NCBI GenBank assembly: GCA_007135795.1
Contig: SLIE01000318.1
Span: 1-6,451, forward strand
DNA length: 6,451 bases
DNA from: Desulfobacterales bacterium
GTDB taxonomy: Bacteria > Desulfobacterota > Desulfobacteria > Desulfobacterales > Desulfosalsimonadaceae
Direction: 5' to 3'
Numbering within the stretch: position 1 is the first letter of the stretch; every line of letters begins with the position of its first letter. The position numbers were made by a program, and so were the translations under genes. This document shows positions 1 through 4,833 of the stretch, piece after piece. The notes beneath the pieces were generated by a model. That model did no database searches, was not told where the DNA came from, and saw only the letters and a program-made list of their open reading frames with translations.

Positions 1-208
1 CGGGTTGCGGCACGAGCCGTCGAAGTTCTTTTCGATTCAGCCATAACAAGTAGAGACTTACGCCGAAAATCAAGATTCCGTGCGAACCGTCGGACGTGTT
101 CCAGTCCCTGACGATCTGACGAATCACATCGTGAAACGAAACAAGAAAAACGACCGGTAATAAAGCATATAAAATCGCTGTGTTTTTATATAATTTTTCG
201 ATCTGCAT
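1..208 (-). CDS. exosortase, N-terminal part (cut by left window edge)
   Basis: This is the first 69 codons of an integral membrane transpeptidase-like enzyme of the exosortase family, which cleaves PEP-CTERM-type tails at the cytoplasmic membrane. Seen: ATG at 208..206 with an in-frame TGA four codons upstream, so no earlier start is possible. Residues 10-26 form a hydrophobic helix (TAILYALLPVVFLVSFH). A short polar stretch follows, with Trp36, then the family-like Ser-His-Gly at 42-44, a second hydrophobic helix (45-57) ending in Trp56, and the basic cap RKELRRL at 59-65. The order W-x(5)-SHG-(helix)-W-x-x-R-x-x-L is what exosortase N-termini look like. The catalytic Cys, Arg and His of the family lie further on, outside the window, so activity and subtype cannot be judged. 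The ribosome binding site is weak (GAAAG three bases before ATG). The neighbour upstream encodes a miniature PEP-CTERM-like protein, which supports the call. Confidence 0.85.
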   Translation of the reverse strand, partial: MQIEKLYKNTAILYALLPVVFLVSFHDVIRQIVRDWNTSDGSHGILIFGVSLYLLWLNRKELRRLVPQP

Positions 209-411
209 ATTCTTTCGTCAGAGGGATCCGCACATGTTTTCGATCCGGTTATAAAGGCGCACTCCGTCCCTTTCGGGGACATGTCATAAATGTCTCCTAC
301 GGGAGCTGATTTCTGAATCCGGACTATATCCGCGTGCCTGCGATAAGTCTCAATCTGCGTCACAGAATCGATTCCGGGATCCAAACCAAAGTGGATCGAG
401 AAAGCTACCTA
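124..411 (-). pseudogene. possible small gene or gene remnant overlapping the exosortase start
   Basis: An open frame runs from just after a TAG (411..409) to a TGA at 124 and overlaps the exosortase start by 85 bases in another frame. The first usable start is a TTG at 384 with no ribosome binding site. Residues from that TTG read like ordinary coding sequence up to about position 58 (for example YRRHADIVRIQKSAPVGDIY and then DMSPKGTECAF, DPSDERI). The rest is clearly the shifted exosortase frame. The pattern of a Ser-Pro-Lys segment followed by a Pro-Ser-Asp-Glu-Arg segment faintly recalls FlgM-type anti-sigma-28 factors (SPxxxE ... PDxRxxK), but spacing does not fit well. It may be the decayed remnant of a small regulator, or chance. 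No function is claimed. Confidence 0.25.
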
Positions 412-624
412 CCGCGGTGCAGAAATTTTTTCACCCTAAAATACTATATACATGCGGTTGAAATGAAAAACTACCACATCTTGTAGGTGGATCTAAGCAA
501 GAGTACGGATTTTTTCCGAATGGCTATGTGACTGATTATGAATGTAAAATAATAATTAAAAACAGGTTAATTAGCAATACTTTTGAAAAAATTAGCGCCT
601 CGATTTTTTATGAAAGCAGCATTT
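209..624. other. 416-base gap between the mini PEP-CTERM-like gene and the exosortase
   Basis: No convincing intact gene lies here. The part from 209 to 411 holds the doubtful open frame described separately, plus two small dyads. One is a 5-base stem with a CGAAA loop on the minus strand (266-270 with 276-280). The other is an 8-base imperfect repeat (275-282 with 290-297, one mismatch, 7-base spacer). The part from 420 to 624 is AT-rich, with only a 4-base stem (506-509 with 515-518). I saw no clear terminator with a U-run and no clear sigma-70 or sigma-54 promoter in front of the exosortase, so it may be read through from the small gene. Confidence 0.5.
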
Positions 625-858
625 CTATCCTGAGCGTATCTGCTTTACGAAACGGACAAAGCCAATCAGTCCGCCACCGATTAATAGAATGGTCAAAGGT
701 GCCGGGGCGGGAGATGCATTCAAATCTAAGGCTGCCTTTATATCGGCGTAGGCAAACCACGCCCCGCCAAGCATTATCGCGATTAAAAAAGTGGTCCAAA
801 ACATGGTCAATGTCTTTTTCATCTTTGCTCTCTTTGGTTTATCGCTAATGTATTCCAT
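625..858 (-). CDS. miniature secreted protein with PEP-CTERM-like sorting tail
   Basis: A 77-residue protein that seems to be almost only sorting signals. Residues 1-15 are a basic n-region (KPKRAKMKK), 17-35 a hydrophobic core, and AYA at 36-38 is a good signal peptidase site. The predicted mature part begins DIKAALDLNAS, followed by a PEP-CTERM-like tail: Pro-Ala-Pro-Ala-Pro at 50-54, a hydrophobic helix TILLIGGGLIGFV at 56-68, and a basic end (R69, K72, R75). The classical Pro-Glu-Pro is replaced by Pro-Ala-Pro, so it is a variant tail. The start chosen is ATG 858..856 because GGAGGTG (868..862) lies five bases ahead. An internal ATG at 822 (MKKTLTMFW) has only weak GAGAG-type complementarity. 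A further in-frame upstream start at 918 lacks support. A sigma-54-type promoter lies about 100 bases upstream and an exosortase gene downstream. It is likely the dedicated substrate of that exosortase. Alternative: an unrelated small two-helix membrane protein. Confidence 0.72.
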   Translation of the reverse strand: MEYISDKPKRAKMKKTLTMFWTTFLIAIMLGGAWFAYADIKAALDLNASPAPAPLTILLIGGGLIGFVRFVKQIRSG

Positions 859-860
859 AT

Positions 861-891
861 ACACCTCCAGGTGTTTATTGAGACCTGGTGT
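861..891 (-). promoter_or_regulatory. leader hairpin overlapping the ribosome binding site of the mini gene
   Basis: On the minus-strand RNA, CCAGGU (888..883) can pair with ACCUGG (872..867) across a 10-base loop. The flanking ACACC (891..887) can instead pair with GGUGU (865..861). Either fold takes part of the GGAGG ribosome binding site (868..864) into a stem. The two pairings are mutually exclusive in part, which is the arrangement expected of a switchable or masked initiation region. Function is inference from base pairing only. Confidence 0.4.
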
Positions 892-892
892 A

Positions 893-907
893 CGGGGATA
901 AACCCCG
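893..907 (-). promoter_or_regulatory. GC-rich 5-base hairpin in the mini-gene leader
   Basis: CGGGG and CCCCG arms (893-897 and 903-907) enclose a 5-base AT loop. It sits between the predicted transcription start (about 951) and the hairpin over the ribosome binding site. There is no U-run behind it, so it is not a terminator; it may stabilise or structure the leader. Confidence 0.4.
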
Positions 908-961
908 GAAAAAATCAAATTCTACACAGACACGATACTGCATGGGAGATAGTATTAATTT

Positions 962-977
962 AGCAAGTTGTATGCCA
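962..977 (-). promoter_or_regulatory. sigma-54 (-24/-12) promoter for the mini PEP-CTERM-like gene
   Basis: On the minus strand the sequence reads TGGCAT-ACAAC-TTGCT (977..962). It matches the consensus TGGCAC-N5-TTGCW with a single change in the -24 box and exact spacing. Transcription would start near 951, giving a leader of about 93 bases. PEP-CTERM genes in many bacteria are preceded by sigma-54 promoters tied to the PrsK/PrsR two-component system, so the site fits the gene behind it. It needs an enhancer-binding protein, not encoded in the window. Confidence 0.62.
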
Positions 978-1014
978 TAGACTGTGCAAGGCCCCTACTA
1001 TAAATATAAGTCTT

Positions 1015-1024
1015 TGTTATAACA
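1015..1024. promoter_or_regulatory. perfect 10-base palindrome upstream of the sigma-54 promoter
   Basis: TGTTATAACA is self-complementary over all ten bases and lies about 70 bases upstream of the predicted start at 951. That is near the distance range where enhancer-binding proteins of sigma-54 promoters bind. Being short and AT-rich it could arise by chance. Confidence 0.25.
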
Positions 1025-1094
1025 TTAAAAAAAATTTAGTAACGGAACGTCATTATCGAATGAAGAGTCCAAAACTAATGCCTGTTGACTGTAA

Positions 1095-1256
1095 ATCAAT
1101 CCGGCAATTCCAAAAATCCGGAAATGGTATGTTTGGTCGACGGAGAGAAAAGGAAGAAACGGAATTTTGCGGATTTCGGATGTAACTATTGTAGAAGATG
1201 ATAAAGAAGTATTCAAAAAAGATGAGGTATTATTGTTTCGATTAAATAAAAACTGA
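1095..1256 (+). pseudogene. 53-codon open frame, probable 3' end of a lost gene
   Basis: Between a TAA at 1092-1094 and a TGA at 1254-1256 lies an open frame that reads like a real protein C-terminus. The stretch SDVTIVEDDKEVFKKDEVLL (residues 28-47) alternates charged and hydrophobic residues as in beta strands and helices, and the frame ends FRLNKN. There is no ATG; a TTG at residue 25 has a purine-rich AAGGAAG upstream and would give only 29 residues. Codons are AT-rich, unlike the operon on the right. It is the only plus-strand candidate in the window. I do not recognise the family. It may be a truncated gene left by rearrangement, or chance. Confidence 0.3.
1108..1124 (+). repeat. extra copy of the 17-base motif found in the 1294-1333 dyad
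   Basis: TTCCAAAAATCCGGAAA matches the minus-strand sequence of 1332..1316 at 16 of 17 bases, and resembles the plus strand at 1295-1311. A poorer copy with one gap and one mismatch lies at 1166-1180 on the minus strand. The outermost copies (1108-1124 and 1316-1332) face each other and bracket the 53-codon remnant. Confidence 0.4.
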
Positions 1257-1293
1257 AATTTAAACTATTATTATCATTTAAAATTTAAAGTTG

Positions 1294-1333
1294 TTTCCGA
1301 AAATCGGGAAAGGTCTTTCCGGATTTTCGGAAA
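1294..1333. repeat. near-perfect inverted repeat, 19-base arms, 2-base loop; possible terminator
   Basis: Arms 1294-1312 and 1315-1333 are complementary at 18 of 19 positions, separated by GT. The tight loop would give a strong cruciform or RNA hairpin. No clean U-run follows on either strand; on the minus strand the next bases are T/A-rich (ACTTTAAATTTT), so weak termination of leftward transcription is possible. Its arms carry the 17-base motif that also occurs at 1108-1124. Confidence 0.6.
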
Positions 1334-1409
1334 TAGTACCGAGAGTTGTTCGATAAGGGGTACGAAGACGGGTTCGGCGTTCGTGACTGAATTCTTTTTG
1401 ATAACGGCC

Positions 1410-1443
1410 ACCGAACCGGAAATGATGTGAACCCCGGTTCGGT
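1410..1443. repeat. inverted repeat with 10-base arms
   Basis: ACCGAACCGG (1410-1419) and CCGGTTCGGT (1434-1443) are exact complements with a 14-base spacer. No U-run follows on either strand. It could be an operator-type site or a transcript hairpin. Confidence 0.5.
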
Positions 1444-1456
1444 TATTTCCTCGACC

Positions 1457-1472
1457 GTCTCACATATGAGAC
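1457..1472. repeat. short dyad, 6-base arms with 4-base centre
   Basis: GTCTCA and TGAGAC flank CATA. The size and symmetry would suit a dimeric regulator site, but there is no gene start close by, so its role is unclear. Confidence 0.3.
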
Positions 1473-1639
1473 ACAATTGTTGTACCAAACCCGTCCCGCA
1501 CGGCCTTCAAACCATCATGCCAGGATACCCCCGAGCCGTTTTACCCGCACGCGGCGATTGTTCTGGAGATAGAGAGATGTAGCGGCTGATATGGGTCCAG
1601 AAGTATTTGCCGGGTGAGCGGTCCTGGGGTGCGGTAAGA

Positions 1640-1688
1640 GAACGTGCTGCATCAAGGTCTGCGTGCAGACACTTGGTTCAGCATGTTC
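1640..1688. terminator. 49-base hairpin just downstream of the decarboxylase operon
   Basis: Moving inward, the pairs are GAAC/GTTC, TGCTG/CAGCA, CAAG/CTTG and GTCTGC/GCAGAC around a 2-base loop (1663-1664). Defects are one mismatch, two G-T pairs and one bulged base (A1671). It starts 47 bases past the decarboxylase stop. No U-run follows on the minus strand, so it is not a standard intrinsic terminator. It may protect the 3' end of the operon message or act with Rho. The arms do not carry integron attC core sequences. Confidence 0.45.
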
Positions 1689-1734
1689 ATGACATCTTAG
1701 TGGGGTTTTTTGAATGTGACGTATTTGAAAGATA

Positions 1735-3207
1735 TTATGAAGAGGGAGATGAAGATGACAGTGCCGTTTGGAAAAGCTGCGCTTGTAGTGGTGGGTGTTG
1801 TTCATGAAGGGTAGTATCCATGGCGGTGAGGTGCTGAAAGGTTTCGGCGTGACGAAGTCGCTGGACGGTGCCGTCGTCGGAAACCATGATGATTGCGGGG
1901 CGGGGGAAGGCGAAATTGGTGGAGAAGGAGGAAAAGTAGGCGCCGGCATCCATGGTTACGAGCACGTCCCCTTCGTGCAAATGGGGCAGGAGAACGTTTT
2001 TCATTACAAAATCGCCGGCGGTACAGATTCGTCCCATGAGATTGTATGGTTCTTTTTTTCTTTGGCGTCCCTGATCGGCTGTAAAGATGGTGTGGTGTTC
2101 AAACTCGCAGGGGAAAGTGAGGGAATGACGGCCTGCATCCGTGATGGCGAATTTTGTGCCGTTTGTCTTTTCCTTGATTGAGAGCACGGTGCTAAGTAAA
2201 AATTCGCAGCGACTGGTAACGAAGCGGCCCGGCTCGACAATGAGGGAGGGTTTTTCAATACCAAGCCTGGCGGAGGTATCGTGCACGGTCTTCCCGATGC
2301 GCCCGGTAAAGGTATATATATCCTCAAAGGCGTTTGGGTCGGGGGGCTTGGGCAGGGAGCCGAAAAGCCTGTACAAGCCGTATTCCAGATTGGTCATGCT
2401 GTGGCTGGTGGGGACACCGATGCCACCGCCGATATCCAGGTAGCGAATTGTCATACCGGTGTGTGCTTTAAGCGCATGTATGAACTTGAGCGATTTTTCG
2501 GCAAAGCGGCAATGCGCGCTTGCATTCTTGGCGTTGCTGACGGCGCAGAAATGGATCATGTTCAGTTCAAGCCATTTGGAGTGCTGCTTTATCCTTCGGC
2601 AGGCCTCCATGGCTTCGCCGGATTCAATTTCCAGCCCGAACTGGGCCTTCGGAACAAAACCCAGCCTGACACCAACGCGGGCTTTTCTGTTCAATCGTCT
2701 GGCGGCCGATACAATCCGGTCAATTTCGGAAAGGCTGTCAATATTGATGGCGAGAATGTCGCGTTCAATGGCACGGGTTATGCTTTCGTCGGTTTTGTTC
2801 ACGCCATTGAAGACGATCTTTTCGCCAGGCACATTGAGTTGCTCAGCGAGCCAGAGCTCGTAGGGGGATATGACTTCAGCGCCGATGCCGGTGCCGTGAA
2901 TCTCGTTCAAGATGCCGGGAATGCAGTTGGTTTTGTAAGAATAGACGACTTTGGCGTCCGCACCTGTTTGTTTGGTTGCATTGTGGATGGAGTTGGCGTC
3001 TTTAATTAGCTGGTTGCGGTTTACAACCAGGAGGGGGGAGCCGTGGTGGGAAATGAGATCGGTAACGTCTGTGTTATTCACCGAGATGTGACCCTGCGGG
3101 TTGATGGAAAGTCCCCATTGGGTGAGATCGGTTAAAGCAAACTTTTGCTGTTGCCGGAGAGAGCGTTTTATAAAGGATGATTTTACGAAATTGAAAAGGG
3201 TTTGCAT
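1735..3207 (-). CDS. fold-III PLP-dependent amino-acid decarboxylase (diaminopimelate/ornithine decarboxylase family)
   Basis: A 490-residue cytoplasmic enzyme of the alanine-racemase-like fold that removes the alpha carboxyl from a basic or dicarboxylic amino acid. Seen: PLP lysine K92 in YSYKTN; GGG at 260-262 in LDIGGGIG for the cofactor phosphate; EPGR at 325-328; CTAGD at 395-399, where the Cys serves the partner subunit's active site; and DAGAY at 420-424. All key residues are present. Oddities: the usual HIGS motif is HFCAVS (219-224); the N-terminal extension before the domain is about 45 residues; and the tail ends in a Ser-rich stretch. At 490 residues it is longer than typical enzymes (about 400-430). 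ATG 3207 is preceded by AAGGAG with seven-base spacing, and the flippase stop is 38 bases upstream. A decarboxylase of this family is a known companion of exosortase/polysaccharide loci, so a role in making a polymer building block is more likely than lysine synthesis. Substrate unknown. Confidence 0.93.
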   Translation of the reverse strand: MQTLFNFVKSSFIKRSLRQQQKFALTDLTQWGLSINPQGHISVNNTDVTDLISHHGSPLLVVNRNQLIKDANSIHNATKQTGADAKVVYSYKTNCIPGILNEIHGTGIGAEVISPYELWLAEQLNVPGEKIVFNGVNKTDESITRAIERDILAINIDSLSEIDRIVSAARRLNRKARVGVRLGFVPKAQFGLEIESGEAMEACRRIKQHSKWLELNMIHFCAVSNAKNASAHCRFAEKSLKFIHALKAHTGMTIRYLDIGGGIGVPTSHSMTNLEYGLYRLFGSLPKPPDPNAFEDIYTFTGRIGKTVHDTSARLGIEKPSLIVEPGRFVTSRCEFLLSTVLSIKEKTNGTKFAITDAGRHSLTFPCEFEHHTIFTADQGRQRKKEPYNLMGRICTAGDFVMKNVLLPHLHEGDVLVTMDAGAYFSSFSTNFAFPRPAIIMVSDDGTVQRLRHAETFQHLTAMDTTLHEQHPPLQAQLFQTALSSSSPSS

Positions 3208-3245
3208 TTGGTTTCTCCTTGGCTTAACCGAATGGTGCCGGGTAA

Positions 3246-4802
3246 TTAGCGGTGGTTGCGCTTGAAGCCCCGGGGGAAAAATTTATCAGAAAGCAGGCGG
3301 AGGTTTGTGTATAATTTTATAAAGCCGGAGTGCTTTCTGATGCGATAGAGCATAACACTGTAACAAATCATGAAAACGGTTATCTTGATCAGGGTTATCA
3401 TTACATCAAACCAGATATTGTGGATTACGGGATCTATGAATGTATCGAGGCCAACGATCAATACCGAAGCATATATGAAGGGCAGCATTATCATTAGAAG
3501 GCTCTCAAGGTACGTTTGCAAACTTTCGCCGAACTGCACCGACGCAAAGTAGAGAAGCATGCAAAATGTGATGAAAAAAGTTATGCTTGTCCCCGCCGCA
3601 ACGCCGATTATCCCCCACCCTGCGGTAATAACGGTGTAATTGAGTATAAAATTCAATGCCACCATCGGAACGACGAGGCAGATGAGCTGTATCTGCTTGT
3701 TAAGGGCAAGGCACACGGACAAGACGGGGGTAGAAACGGATTGGAAGTAGATACCAATCACGAGCACCTTTACAACGGATATCGAAGCGGCGTATTGATC
3801 GAGATAGTATTTAATCGGCAGGTGTATGGCGAAATATATGAGCGCGATCAATACAGGTAAAATATACGCCATTATCACCATCGGTTCACGGAGATAGTGC
3901 CTGATGCTCAGGAAGTCCTTGGTTCTGCCGAGTTTTTCCATCACCGGCGTCAGGGTGACACTGTGTATGGCACCGGGGATTGTTGCGACAATCCCCGTGG
4001 CAACCGTCGCGATTCCAAAATAACCGAGCGCTTCTTCGGAAATCATAGCCAGTATCAATGTTCTGTCCGCGTTGGCCAGTAACATGAGCAGCAGAAACAA
4101 CACCATCATCGGGAACCCGATCTTCAAGAGTGTCCTGTATGAACCCGGGGAGATTTTGAGCTTGGGTAATTTTTTCTCTTTCAGCATCAGATGGCCGATA
4201 CAAACGACCTCGGTGATCACCAGGCTGATGAGCAACCCCCGGAAACTCCAGAAATAGACAAACACCACCCCCAAAACCGATACCATCAACCCGTAGATAA
4301 GATTATTGACACTCAGTTCATAAAAGTTATGATCGATCCTTAATTTTGTATGAAGGTACTCATGGAGTTTCCCTGTGAATATCATCAGGCCGAAAAAAAA
4401 TACAAAATCGACATAGACCTGTGCATATCCATTGTATTTCAAATACCGGGATACGATAATTGCAATTATCGCGGCAACAATGGCATAACACAGGTTAACG
4501 CTGTAGGCGCTGCTGATGGCAGTGTGTGCCTTGTCATAATCTTTTTCCCCCTTGTAATAAGGGGCTAACCGATTCAACGCGCTGAAGACCCCGAGATCTG
4601 AGTTGGACTCATATTGTCTTGCAAGGTCATATGCATTTTTGAGACCGAATAATGAAGGGCCTAACAGTTTTGCGATGAAAATGCCGCTGAGCAGTTTCAC
4701 AAACAAGCGTAAGTATAGAGAAAAGGAATAGATGAGCGATTTCCCTAAAATTTCCTTCTCCATATTACGCGGCGAGTCTGGTTCGGTCATGAGATTTGCC
4801 AA
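3246..4802 (-). CDS. polysaccharide (Wzx-type) flippase, MOP superfamily
   Basis: A membrane protein of up to 518 residues that would move a lipid-linked sugar repeat unit across the cytoplasmic membrane. It has many hydrophobic helices throughout (for example 24-46, 104-118, 130-143, 170-185, 232-244, 264-280 and further pairs up to about residue 490), and short basic loops. Family-like features are LGPSLFGL at 47-54, the SDLGV segment at 68-72 followed by PYYKGEKD (81-88), and GFP with ADRTLI (229-231, 245-250) before LGYFGIA (259-265). The start is uncertain. TTG at 4802 leaves a 31-base gap after the FemAB-like gene but has only a weak AGG. ATG at 4790 (residue 5) and ATG at 4763 (residue 14) lack clear ribosome binding sites too; the hydrophobic core begins after all three. 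It sits inside the operon and most likely exports the polymer that the neighbours modify. Confidence 0.93.
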   Translation of the reverse strand: MANLMTEPDSPRNMEKEILGKSLIYSFSLYLRLFVKLLSGIFIAKLLGPSLFGLKNAYDLARQYESNSDLGVFSALNRLAPYYKGEKDYDKAHTAISSAYSVNLCYAIVAAIIAIIVSRYLKYNGYAQVYVDFVFFFGLMIFTGKLHEYLHTKLRIDHNFYELSVNNLIYGLMVSVLGVVFVYFWSFRGLLISLVITEVVCIGHLMLKEKKLPKLKISPGSYRTLLKIGFPMMVLFLLLMLLANADRTLILAMISEEALGYFGIATVATGIVATIPGAIHSVTLTPVMEKLGRTKDFLSIRHYLREPMVIMAYILPVLIALIYFAIHLPIKYYLDQYAASISVVKVLVIGIYFQSVSTPVLSVCLALNKQIQLICLVVPMVALNFILNYTVITAGWGIIGVAAGTSITFFITFCMLLYFASVQFGESLQTYLESLLMIMLPFIYASVLIVGLDTFIDPVIHNIWFDVMITLIKITVFMICYSVMLYRIRKHSGFIKLYTNLRLLSDKFFPRGFKRNHR

Positions 4803-4833
4803 TCCGAAAGCCTGTGTGAATGATTTAACGGAA

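Larger units (their letters stand above)
859..1734. other. 876-base region without a complete gene
   Basis: The region separates the four-gene operon from the mini PEP-CTERM-like gene. It contains the leader and promoter of the small gene (859 to about 1024), a plus-strand gene remnant (1095-1256), and inverted repeats at 1294-1333, 1410-1443, 1457-1472 and 1640-1688. Base composition changes: roughly 940-1300 is AT-rich and 1500-1734 visibly GC-richer. Minus-strand frames across 1500-1734 are short, overlap each other and show no ribosome binding sites; I do not call them genes. Confidence 0.6.

Noticed and set aside
266..280. GTCCC-CGAAA-GGGAC hairpin (minus strand) as part of a riboswitch
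   Set aside because: The hairpin is real but short, and no conserved flanking core for any riboswitch class is seen.
395..425. Resemblance of the minus strand (GCACCGCGGTAGGTAGC) to the second half of a class I cyclic-di-GMP riboswitch
   Set aside because: The first half with the GGCAAACC and GGACGCAAAGC elements and GAAA tetraloop in the right place is absent, so the match is to one short piece only.
528..848. 106-codon plus-strand open frame
   Set aside because: It lies opposite the mini PEP-CTERM-like gene, starts without a ribosome binding site and has a Ser/Arg-rich composition typical of an antisense shadow.
1285..1488. 67-codon minus-strand open frame
   Set aside because: Its sequence is generated largely by the palindromes at 1294-1333, 1410-1443 and 1457-1472, and it matches nothing I recognise.
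1640..1688. Long hairpin as an integron attC site
   Set aside because: The outer arms GAAC/GTTC do not carry the RYYYAAC and GTTRRRY core sequences, and no integrase or cassette array is visible.
1515..1949. 144-codon minus-strand open frame rich in Pro and Ser
   Set aside because: Half of it overlaps the decarboxylase in another frame, it has low-complexity shadow composition, and no ribosome binding site precedes it.
2281..3009. 242-codon plus-strand open frame opposite the decarboxylase
   Set aside because: The decarboxylase on the other strand has all family motifs in frame, so the long antisense frame follows from its codon use.
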